From Candidatus Heimdallarchaeota archaeon (lineage in GTDB: Archaea > Asgardarchaeota > Heimdallarchaeia > Heimdallarchaeales > Heimdallarchaeaceae): DNA of 6,243 nt. Below the pieces are notes generated by a model. It searched no databases. It saw only the letters and a list, made by a program, of their open reading frames with translations, and had not been told where the DNA came from. Numbering within the stretch: the stretch's first letter is position 1; every line of letters starts with the position of its first letter. The position numbers and the translations under genes are program-made. Location: NCBI GenBank assembly GCA_023139025.1, contig JAGLOH010000138.1:1-6243 (forward strand). The letters run 5' to 3'. Shown here one piece after another: positions 1-5,738 of the stretch.

Positions 1-2
1 GA

Positions 3-458
3 ATAATTTTGTCATATTTAAGCACAAAGGCTGGTTGGAATACAAAACCCTTCATTTACTTCAATTTAGTTTTTCTAATTACTTATTATCTAGTAATTAC
101 TGTTGGGTTTATCTTTCTCAAATTTACATTGGACTCCCTTCACAAAAATGATTATATCCCCAGAAAAGGGCAATGGTATATTCCCTTAGGAATGGTCATT
201 CTATTAGCTCCCTCCATTATTAATTGGTATAATGTCCTAATTTATCCTTCGGCACTAGACTTATGGATCTTAAACCTATCATTATCATTTTTCTTGCTTG
301 CAGCTTTTCTAATAATATTAGGTTTTTTTGGCTTAGCATCTATTACAAACATGATACAAGTGGGAGGATATATAGTTGAAGATCAAAATGGAGAACAAGA
401 AAACGCAATAGAAACTGAGAAAACTATTGAACAAGAAAATAAAATGGAAGGTGAGTAA
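3..458 (+). CDS. Membrane protein of unknown function, three predicted helices and acidic C-terminal tail; 5' end probably cut by the window edge
   Basis: I do not recognise the family. The frame is open to the left edge (ATA ATT before a TTG at 9), so the gene probably begins outside the window; a start at TTG 9 is possible but its upstream region cannot be seen. Numbering from that TTG, hydrophobic segments lie at about residues 16-37, 56-79 and 83-112. The last 27 residues (about 123-149) are hydrophilic and rich in Glu, Gln and Asn, probably an exposed cytosolic tail. The reading frame ends in TAA at 456-458, inside the start of the next gene, so the two are very likely co-transcribed and translationally coupled. 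The next gene also encodes a multi-helix membrane protein but has a basic tail, so the pair may act together; that is inference only. No catalytic motif is visible. Confidence 0.7.
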   Translation: MILSYLSTKAGWNTKPFIYFNLVFLITYYLVITVGFIFLKFTLDSLHKNDYIPRKGQWYIPLGMVILLAPSIINWYNVLIYPSALDLWILNLSLSFFLLAAFLIILGFFGLASITNMIQVGGYIVEDQNGEQENAIETEKTIEQENKMEGE

Positions 459-1194
459 AATTAATCGTCTGCAGCATTCTAAATTTATTCTAAATAGTTC
501 TGTAATGGTATTTCTGTTTTATGGACTTCTTGCTGCACTTTCAGCATTATTTCTAGATACGATTCTGCCTGGATGGATGCAAGAGCATCTTCTCTATATT
601 CCAATTGTTCTGGGCCTTGTCGGAATGAGCTGGGGAATTTATAACTTGACATACGATCCAGTTGTTAAATGGGAAAAAGGGAAAATCACAGCATTTACAT
701 TAATTGGTGGTAGTGCCGCTTTACTCATAGCCCAGTTGGTTTTGATTCTTGCACGTTGGATAATAAGTTTAGTTATGGTATACATAGGCAATGCCATCTT
801 AATTTTATCTTGTATAACACTAGCTACAGGTTTTTATTTTTTCTACAGGGATCTTATCACAGCATTTATCAGAAAACTTATACCAAGAAATCCTCTTCCA
901 TTGGTTTCTATCGCGTTTCTTGTTCAAGCAGTTGCATACATCCTATATGTAACTAGTTTCATTGTTACAACTAAATTATTGGGAGAAGGTATTACAGATG
1001 CTGTAATTACTAATGTCCTCAATTACATAGGTATGGCTTTTTCAGGTATTTTTCTTTTATTTCTTGCTGCAGGTTTTTATCAGTTATTTCCTGCTTTCAG
1101 AAATTATCCTAAACTTGCAGATTATCTTGAAGAAAAATATCTCTCAAAACCTGAACCTGAACCTAAATCTAAAACAAAATTAAAATCAAAATAA
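427..1194 (+). CDS. Six-helix membrane protein of unknown function with an internal two-helix repeat and basic tail
   Basis: This is an unrecognised integral membrane protein of up to 255 residues. Hydrophobic segments are at about 27-47, 55-76, 88-111, 113-140, 157-184 and 197-222. Helices 4 and 6 share a pattern: Tyr-Ile-Gly at 119-121 and 200-202, then Leu-Ala-x-Gly-Phe-Tyr at 132-137 and 213-218, at identical internal spacing. This suggests a duplicated helix pair. The C terminus (about 241-255) is Pro-Glu-Pro-Glu-Pro followed by a Lys/Ser-rich stretch, probably a cytosolic basic tail. The start is uncertain. TTG 427 gives the longest frame; GTG 451 overlaps the upstream stop by only 8 bases; ATG 505 would begin inside helix 1. 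None has a well-spaced Shine-Dalgarno, although GGAAGGTGA at 446-454 resembles one and lies on the GTG itself. The 3' end overlaps the opposing gene by 9 bases. No enzymatic motif is seen. Confidence 0.8.
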   Translation: MNKKIKWKVSKINRLQHSKFILNSSVMVFLFYGLLAALSALFLDTILPGWMQEHLLYIPIVLGLVGMSWGIYNLTYDPVVKWEKGKITAFTLIGGSAALLIAQLVLILARWIISLVMVYIGNAILILSCITLATGFYFFYRDLITAFIRKLIPRNPLPLVSIAFLVQAVAYILYVTSFIVTTKLLGEGITDAVITNVLNYIGMAFSGIFLLFLAAGFYQLFPAFRNYPKLADYLEEKYLSKPEPEPKSKTKLKSK

Positions 1195-2079
1195 CATTCT
1201 TGCAGATTGGATTAGATCAGTAATTTTTCTCTCAATTTGATTAGTAGATGATAAAATAGTAAAAGATACTTTAAAATGAGGTTTCTCTTCTAGATACTCA
1301 ACTAAGTATGAGAGAGTTTTTGCAACATCACTCAAAGATTCTTGAGAAATGTCTGGTTTGACACTTGCAAGAAAAGTGATGAAGAGGTCTTTTTTTCTCT
1401 TTGAGATTAATATCTTAACCATTTTCACTAGTCTGTCAATTTGTAATTGATCTAGAGGGTTAAAGATGAATAAAAAAGCTTCAGGCATCTCAAATAAGAG
1501 ATTAGCCAGGGAGAGCATTTCCCTATTATAATTTATCATCATAAACTGACAATTATAAATATCATTCCCAATATTTTTCTGAAAATCAATAGGCTCATAT
1601 CCTCCAGTATAGTCGAAAGAAGGTTGTAATCCTACTCTTGAAAGAAATTCATTTAATACATGTTCTACAACATGATTGTTTCCATAAACAGAAATTTTGA
1701 TTTTTGACGAGATTCTCTCAGGAGTATCACTTAGAACCTCTTCGCTTCTTTTCTGGATTGATGCTTGAACGACTTGAGAAAATCCATCTGGGGCTATTCG
1801 TTGATACCAGTCTACAAATGATTGTTTAATCTCCTCTATTGCATCATTTACTAGTTCTGGAGTAATATAGAATTTCTTACCTTGTACTGATAATCCATAA
1901 GCCATTGGAAATTTGTTAATAAATCCTGTAAAGTCTTCAACATTGATATTGAGTATTGAACAAATCATATCTAATTCCCAAATAGTTTTCTTATCTATAA
2001 GTGAAAGAAAATGCTCAGCTAAAGAGGATTCATCATCTAAACTCATTGTTACAAGCATATGTTTGTAGTTTAAAATCAT
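1186..2079 (-). CDS. Winged-helix-like segment fused to a degenerate Ras-like GTPase (pseudo-GTPase) domain
   Basis: This is a soluble protein of 297 residues. Residues about 20-92 are helical with a short beta hairpin near 62-72 and look like a winged-helix or PCI-type module. Residues about 126-297 follow the strand/helix order of a small GTPase. Strand 1 leads into Gly-Asn-Asn-His-Val-Val-Glu-His (133-140) where GxxxxGK[S/T] is expected. A strand at 177-183 leads into Asn-Tyr-Asn-Arg (183-186) in place of DxxG. Strand 4 is at 201-207. Strand 5 (232-238) is followed by Val-Lys-Pro-Asp (240-243) in place of NKxD. Strand 6 ends in Leu-Ser-Ser (276-278) where SAK would lie. The P-loop Gly, Lys and Ser/Thr are missing, so GTP binding is unlikely and a scaffold or regulatory role is more plausible. 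The domain assignment is by eye. The start is ambiguous: ATG 2079 is longest, but ATG 2046 (residue 12) has a TATA-like element 23-30 bases upstream, fitting a leaderless mRNA. Neither has a Shine-Dalgarno. The gene overlaps the convergent upstream-plus-strand gene by 9 bases. Confidence 0.85.
   Translation of the reverse strand: MILNYKHMLVTMSLDDESSLAEHFLSLIDKKTIWELDMICSILNINVEDFTGFINKFPMAYGLSVQGKKFYITPELVNDAIEEIKQSFVDWYQRIAPDGFSQVVQASIQKRSEEVLSDTPERISSKIKISVYGNNHVVEHVLNEFLSRVGLQPSFDYTGGYEPIDFQKNIGNDIYNCQFMMINYNREMLSLANLLFEMPEAFLFIFNPLDQLQIDRLVKMVKILISKRKKDLFITFLASVKPDISQESLSDVAKTLSYLVEYLEEKPHFKVSFTILSSTNQIERKITDLIQSARMLF
2069..2076 (-). promoter_or_regulatory. Possible TATA box for a leaderless start at ATG 2046
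   Basis: On the minus strand this reads ATTTTAAA and lies 23-30 bases upstream of ATG 2046. That is the usual archaeal distance from TATA box to transcription start, so a transcript could begin at or next to this ATG. It lies inside the coding region if the gene starts at ATG 2079, so this promoter and the longer start are competing explanations. Confidence 0.35.
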
Positions 2080-2115
2080 TTCTGCTACAAACTAAATTTT
2101 GTTCTTGCACTAAAG

Positions 2116-2125
2116 TTTTAAATAA
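2116..2125. promoter_or_regulatory. Nearly symmetrical TATA element in the divergent intergenic region
   Basis: The sequence TTTTAAATAA reads TTATTTAAAA on the other strand, so it resembles an archaeal TATA box in both directions. For the + strand transporter gene, a transcript starting about 25 bases downstream (near 2145) would have a leader of about 20 bases that includes the AAGGTG site, and the AAAG just before the box could serve as BRE. For the minus gene it would start near 2095, giving a leader of about 15 bases before ATG 2079 without a Shine-Dalgarno. The + strand assignment is the stronger one. Confidence 0.5.
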
Positions 2126-2150
2126 CTCTTCTGTTTGATTTTCAAATAAG

Positions 2151-2156
2151 AAGGTG
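2151..2156 (+). promoter_or_regulatory. Shine-Dalgarno AAGGTG that fixes a TTG start
   Basis: AAGGTG matches the AGGTG part of the complement of the archaeal 16S 3' end. It lies 7 bases before TTG 2164. An in-frame TAA at 2158-2160 rules out any longer frame, and the next in-frame ATG is far inside the conserved domain, so TTG is the start. Confidence 0.7.
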
Positions 2157-2163
2157 CTAAAAT

Positions 2164-3153
2164 TTGTTGTTCGAATTTTTTCCCTGGTGGGCGTATCTTG
2201 CACTTTTTGCTGCAGGACTCCTAAGTGGTGCTGTTTCCCCAACATTTGGTATAGGGGGGGGATTATTGAATGTTCCAATATTGCTAATTGCCTTTAAATG
2301 GTTGTTATTACCTAAAATAGACTTTGATGAAAATCTTCTTGGAGCTACAGCTACTGCTACTTCTTTGGGAGTAATTATTTTCACTGCCCTTAGTGGTTCT
2401 ATTTCATATATTAGAGAAAAGCGAATAGACTATAGTTTAGCATTTAGATTTATGATTTTTGCAATACCTGGAGCTATTTCAGGTGCATTGTTTTCACAAT
2501 GGTTAAAATCACAAGATGTAAATAAAGATGTTTTTCAAATTATCTTTGGAGCAACAATGATTGCAATCGCCGCATATAAATTTGTTACGATTTTTATAGC
2601 ATGGACTAAAAAACGGAAGGGTGGGATTCCAGAAGATGAAGAATGTTTAGAGGAAGATTGCGACCAAGAACAAATGCAAAGACCTTGGTGGAAAAGAACT
2701 GTTTTTTACAGAAATTTTGAAGATAAGAGGGGAGTTAAGTTCAATTATAGAGCAAAACTTATCCCTGGAATCTTCATTGCTATTGTAGGGGGGTTTGTTG
2801 GTGCTACTCTTGGACTCGGTGGTGGAGTAATTTATGTCCCAATACTCACTATGGCTATAGGTGTTCCAGCTGGAATTGCAACTGCTACATCAACATTTAT
2901 AATTCTATTTGCAACTCCTTTTGCAGTTCTAATTAGGTCATTCGATATATTTGGACCAAGTACATTCGCCGTTGCATCTATTCAATGGGATATTGTTTTT
3001 CTGATGGCTGCTGGAGCTATCATTACTGCAAATATAGTCCCTAGATTCCTTCATAAAATTAAATCAGAAATAATTCTTGCAGGATTCTGGACATTAGCTA
3101 CTTTTGCAGCTTTCAGAGTTCTACTAAAGGCATTGGATATAATAGACTGGTAG
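2164..3153 (+). CDS. TauE/SafE-family sulfite/organosulfonate exporter-type membrane protein
   Basis: A 329-residue polytopic membrane protein of the TauE/SafE (formerly DUF81) family. Known members export sulfite, sulfoacetate or related small anions, but the substrate here cannot be told. The duplicated family signature is clear: a glycine-rich first-helix motif at 22-40 (Gly-Ile-Gly-Gly-Gly then Val-Pro-Ile-Leu) and again at 213-228 (Gly-Leu-Gly-Gly-Gly then Val-Pro-Ile-Leu). Each is followed by an Ala-Thr-Ala-Thr-Ser segment (63-67 and 239-243). About eight hydrophobic segments are spread over 8-46, 58-80, 92-111, 124-147, 199-232, 237-257, 268-292 and 302-321. The halves are joined by a long hydrophilic loop (about 148-197) with an acidic stretch and a Cys-x4-Cys pair (161 and 166), larger than the simple linker of compact family members. 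Translation starts at TTG 2164 behind AAGGTG. The gene is divergent from the pseudo-GTPase gene and convergent with the epimerase gene one base away. No sulfur-metabolism neighbour is present to support a sulfonate role. Confidence 0.9.
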   Translation: MLFEFFPWWAYLALFAAGLLSGAVSPTFGIGGGLLNVPILLIAFKWLLLPKIDFDENLLGATATATSLGVIIFTALSGSISYIREKRIDYSLAFRFMIFAIPGAISGALFSQWLKSQDVNKDVFQIIFGATMIAIAAYKFVTIFIAWTKKRKGGIPEDEECLEEDCDQEQMQRPWWKRTVFYRNFEDKRGVKFNYRAKLIPGIFIAIVGGFVGATLGLGGGVIYVPILTMAIGVPAGIATATSTFIILFATPFAVLIRSFDIFGPSTFAVASIQWDIVFLMAAGAIITANIVPRFLHKIKSEIILAGFWTLATFAAFRVLLKALDIIDW

Positions 3154-3154
3154 G

Positions 3155-4471
3155 TTAATCCTTCAAAATCCTAACTCTATCCCCTTTTTTCAGTTTATCT
3201 TTGATCAATTTAGGATAACCATTTTCATCAAACGCAGAAATTAACTGGCACTGAAATTGTTCCTCAATAGTTTCCTTCTCTATAGATGTGCCTAGTTCCA
3301 AAATGTAAAATGATTTTGAACCAGATCTATAATTTTCTGGTGATTTATAAGAAAGGGACGTATAATTTGCTTCTATTAAATCGATTATTTTCTGGCTTGC
3401 ATATCCCTTTCCATATGGAGAACCAAATGAATTAAATCTATATTCAAAATCCTCAGAAAGAACCTGTTTAATTGTTTTTATTATTTGTGCAGTTGTCGTT
3501 TTTACCAAAAAATTTATTTCTTGTTCAACAGTTTCTGGTCTTTCTGTATTGGGACGAATTGTTATACAAGGTTTTCTTAAAAATGAAGCTTCTTCCTGTA
3601 ATCCACCTGAATCAGTTAGCACAAGCAAACATCTTTCATGCTTCAATAGCTGTAGTAGTGATAAGTATTCAACAGGAGAGTAAAGATGAACTTTTTTATT
3701 CTGACTCAACTGTTGTAGAAGATCATATTCTTCTAGTTTCTTCCTTGTTCTTGGATGAATAAGGAGGACAATTGAGTTCTCATTATAACTAACTAGTGTT
3801 TTTACTATTTCTTCAAGATTGGTTTTATTTTCAACATTTGCTATTCTGTGAATTGTTGTTAAAATATAAGGTTCTTTGATTTCTTCCAATATATTGTCAG
3901 CTGAGACTGTTTTTTTCTTATGAATTAACTCATCAAATATTCTTATCGAATCAATAACTGTGTTTCCTGTATGATAAATTCTTTTAGGATCTATTCCCTC
4001 ATAATTTAAATTAAGGACTGCTCTTTCTGATGGAGCAAACAGTATCGAAGATATATGATCAACCAATCTTCTGTTTATTTCCTCAGGCATTGTAAAATCA
4101 TATGACCGTAAACCAGCTTCGATATGACCAAAGGGAATTGCATTTTGAATGCAAGATAAGCCACTAGCTAGTACACTTACAGTGTCACCTACAGCTAGTA
4201 CAATAGAGGGATTCAATTCCAGAATAGTTTCCCCGATTTTTGCTATCATCTCACTAAGTTGTTTGTGTGGAATTTTCGTTCTAACCTCTAAATTGATATC
4301 AGGTGTGCTAATATCTAATGAATCAAATATCTCATCTGATAGATTCTTATCATAATGTTGTCCAGTGTGGATAATAGTATGCTTAATCTTTCTTTTTTCA
4401 ACCTCTAGGATAACTGGCGCTAATTTGATTATCTCTGGTCTAGTTCCTAGAACAAAAGCAATGGATAGCAT
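3155..4471 (-). CDS. wecB: UDP-N-acetylglucosamine 2-epimerase (non-hydrolysing type) with an extra C-terminal domain
   Basis: This enzyme interconverts UDP-GlcNAc and UDP-ManNAc in the cytosol, feeding ManNAc/ManNAcA units into surface polysaccharides or N-glycans. The GT-B-like fold is evident. Visible motifs are Gly-Thr-Arg-Pro-Glu (9-13), Gly-Gln-His-Tyr (37-40), Gly-Asp-Thr (95-97), His-Ile-Glu-Ala-Gly-Leu-Arg (116-122), Pro-Glu-Glu-Ile-Asn-Arg-Arg (129-135), Thr-Gly-Asn-Thr (168-171), His-Arg (208-209), His-Pro-Arg-Thr (239-242), Thr-Asp-Ser-Gly-Gly-Leu-Gln-Glu-Glu (286-294) and Thr-Glu-Arg-Pro-Glu-Thr (309-314). Asp96, Glu118, Glu131 and His208 match the acidic and histidine residues important in the E. 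coli enzyme, so activity is likely. Two oddities: the usual Glu of the HRxEN motif is Ala211, and the protein is 438 residues where the family usually has about 360-390. The surplus at about 376-438 ends in Gly-Asp-Arg-Val-Arg-Ile-Leu and looks like a small beta-rich module. No glycosyltransferase or UDP-ManNAc dehydrogenase gene is adjacent. The start at ATG 4471 fits the TATA box at 4495-4500. Confidence 0.93.
   Translation of the reverse strand: MLSIAFVLGTRPEIIKLAPVILEVEKRKIKHTIIHTGQHYDKNLSDEIFDSLDISTPDINLEVRTKIPHKQLSEMIAKIGETILELNPSIVLAVGDTVSVLASGLSCIQNAIPFGHIEAGLRSYDFTMPEEINRRLVDHISSILFAPSERAVLNLNYEGIDPKRIYHTGNTVIDSIRIFDELIHKKKTVSADNILEEIKEPYILTTIHRIANVENKTNLEEIVKTLVSYNENSIVLLIHPRTRKKLEEYDLLQQLSQNKKVHLYSPVEYLSLLQLLKHERCLLVLTDSGGLQEEASFLRKPCITIRPNTERPETVEQEINFLVKTTTAQIIKTIKQVLSEDFEYRFNSFGSPYGKGYASQKIIDLIEANYTSLSYKSPENYRSGSKSFYILELGTSIEKETIEEQFQCQLISAFDENGYPKLIKDKLKKGDRVRILKD
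3185..3190 (+). terminator. Possible T-tract terminator for the TauE/SafE-like gene
   Basis: A run of six T follows CCCC about 32 bases after the transporter stop codon, on the + strand. Archaeal RNA polymerase can terminate at U-tracts without a hairpin, and no convincing stem is present. The run lies inside the 3' end of the convergent epimerase gene and also reflects its Lys-Lys-Gly codons, so it may be coincidental. Confidence 0.3.
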
Positions 4472-4494
4472 TAAAGAAGTATATGATTTTTAGG

Positions 4495-4505
4495 ATATAA
4501 GTTTT
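4495..4505 (-). promoter_or_regulatory. TATA box and BRE for a leaderless wecB transcript
   Basis: On the minus strand this reads AAAACTTATAT. The TTATAT core (4500-4495) lies 24-29 bases before the A of ATG 4471, the expected distance from an archaeal TATA box to the transcription start. The AAAAC just upstream fits a BRE. There is no Shine-Dalgarno before the ATG, in keeping with leaderless translation. The site is within the 44-base gap behind the upstream gene, so the epimerase can be transcribed on its own. Confidence 0.55.
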
Positions 4506-4515
4506 AGTGCGTGAT

Positions 4516-5658
4516 TTAAGCAATCAAATAGAAGTTTTTCTCTAACAGATTGATCATCTCATCAACTTGTTTTTCAGTTGGTAACTTGTTTGCTTCAAAA
4601 TCAGCTAAAAACTCATCTAATTCTGTGAGAGTCATGTTAGCTGATTTATCTAATCGATTACCAGAGATTTTTGTTTGAATAATCAGGAAGATTTTCTCTC
4701 CAGAATAAAATGAGAGAGTGGATGAAGTAGTTTTAATTTCTTTGAATTCTTCCTTGTCTGTAGTTGCCACATAATCTTGGATGAAATGAAAAAGACCAGA
4801 AAGATATCCAGATGCTGCAATGATTTTCTCTTCAAAAGAGATTCTACTCTTTCTAAAGGGAGAATAACCTAGGAGAGGATTACCTTCTTTATCAACGACT
4901 AGAATTGTTTCAATACCATGGGAAACAGATTGACTCTGATAAATTACTATAAGTAATACTACAACAAATGAGTAAATTATCTCAAAAAAATCAAAAGCAT
5001 TTTCATTCATCCCATTTTCACTTACTTTTCTTCGGATGGTCATTAGAAAGGCCAATCCGATCAACATCAAGAACACTAGTAGAGTGATGAAAGTTTTCCA
5101 TCTAATCCTTTTGTTCTTTGAAATTACTGACAGTTTGACATATCTAATAAAAACTGGAATCAATAATAAAGCACTGCATATTACAATGAATCCGAAAATG
5201 AACCCATAGAATTCCGTGATCAATGTGCCATAAATTGAAATTGTGAGGGTTCCAAAACTAAAAAGAGTGTTTTCTAGAGGTATAACTATGAAATACAGAA
5301 CTAAAATAGTTAAACTTGCTGCAATAATTCGGCTTGCTCTTGGTGGTACAATCATTGATTGTTCTAAACTTGCAGCAAGAAGAAATATCATTGCCAGGGC
5401 TTGAGTAATGTTAAGAATACGAAAGAGCAATGTATCATTACCTACTGGTGGTAACCCATCCTCGATTCTCTGAAATACTCCAAATTGATTATTTAGTGCA
5501 TCCATGACCTGAAATAAACCAAAAGTAAGCAAAAAAACAGACCAAGGAATATAGAAGGGATTTTGTCTTCTTCGTCCAAAGAAAATAGCAACTAAAAAGC
5601 CTAAGATTAGAGCTGCTGCCACTACATACTTCAGTGTTATATACAATGGATCATGCAT
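4516..5658 (-). CDS. Seven-helix membrane protein with a cytosolic longin/roadblock-like domain; candidate receptor
   Basis: A 380-residue protein. Hydrophobic helices lie at about 7-28, 35-56, 77-99, 110-129, 147-173, 188-208 and 222-243. Basic clusters at 29-31 and 182-188 fit an N-out, C-in orientation. The soluble C-terminal part (about 248-358) has the order of a longin/roadblock-type sensor: strand Ile-Leu-Val-Val (252-255), a turn Asp-Lys-Glu-Gly-Asn-Pro (256-261), a second strand (262-265), a long helix (276-297), then strands at about 304-318 and 321-331 and a helix at 343-354. A last helix occupies about 361-376. The Asp-x-x-Gly-x-Pro turn between the first two strands is typical of these folds. 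Longin and roadblock domains often bind or regulate small GTPases, and Asgard archaea have many; a membrane sensor or GTPase platform is the most natural role, but it is inferred. No kinase, HAMP or methyl-accepting module follows. The start at ATG 5658 has AAAGGGG about 8 bases upstream, a weak Shine-Dalgarno. Confidence 0.85.
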   Translation of the reverse strand: MHDPLYITLKYVVAAALILGFLVAIFFGRRRQNPFYIPWSVFLLTFGLFQVMDALNNQFGVFQRIEDGLPPVGNDTLLFRILNITQALAMIFLLAASLEQSMIVPPRASRIIAASLTILVLYFIVIPLENTLFSFGTLTISIYGTLITEFYGFIFGFIVICSALLLIPVFIRYVKLSVISKNKRIRWKTFITLLVFLMLIGLAFLMTIRRKVSENGMNENAFDFFEIIYSFVVVLLIVIYQSQSVSHGIETILVVDKEGNPLLGYSPFRKSRISFEEKIIAASGYLSGLFHFIQDYVATTDKEEFKEIKTTSSTLSFYSGEKIFLIIQTKISGNRLDKSANMTLTELDEFLADFEANKLPTEKQVDEMINLLEKNFYLIA

Positions 5659-5683
5659 TTTGAAACCCCTTTGACCCTTTCTT

Positions 5684-5714
5684 CTAATATATCTTATTTA
5701 CATAATTTAAAAAA
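5684..5714 (-). promoter_or_regulatory. Promoter region with two candidate TATA boxes for the 7TM gene
   Basis: Two TATA-like elements precede ATG 5658 on the minus strand. AGATATATTAG (5694-5684) would place the transcript start around 5663, nearly leaderless. TTTTTTAAATTATG (5714-5701) would start it near 5681 with a leader of about 22 bases that includes AAAGGGG. The second overlaps the T-tract of the upstream terminator. The sequence does not decide between them. Confidence 0.45.
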
Positions 5715-5738
5715 TTTGCTAGCTACACAGCTAGAAAA
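5708..5738 (-). terminator. Stem-loop and T-tract terminator of the surface-protein gene
   Basis: Directly after the TAG at 5741-5739, the minus strand has a perfect 6-base stem, CTAGCT and AGCTAG (5734-5729 and 5724-5719), with a four-base GTGT loop. Flanking TTT and AAA can lengthen the stem across a single bulged C. A run of six T follows (5714-5709 region). It separates this gene from the 7TM gene that starts about 50 bases further on. Confidence 0.65.

Noticed and set aside
756..956. Second plus-strand frame within the six-helix membrane protein gene
   Set aside because: The main frame has an uninterrupted membrane-helix pattern with a repeat; this frame has none.
1150..1180. CCTGAA-type short repeat as a possible repeat element
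   Set aside because: It only encodes the Pro-Glu-Pro-Glu-Pro tail of the membrane protein; too short for a genuine repeat array.
2080..2163. A longer exporter N terminus joined by a frameshift
   Set aside because: A stop at 2158-2160 closes the frame, and AAGGTG with TTG gives a normal-length N terminus ahead of the first conserved helix, so no frameshift is needed.
2033..2384. Two minus-strand open frames (2033-2278 and 2157-2384) across the exporter start
   Set aside because: They lie antisense to the conserved N-terminal TauE/SafE domain, overlap each other and the pseudo-GTPase gene, and have no domain-like composition.
3472..3762. Plus-strand open frame of 96 codons within the epimerase gene
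   Set aside because: It is antisense to the clearly conserved epimerase core; shadow of that gene.
4149..4355. Plus-strand open frame of 68 codons within the epimerase gene
   Set aside because: It is antisense to conserved epimerase motifs and lacks a ribosome binding site.
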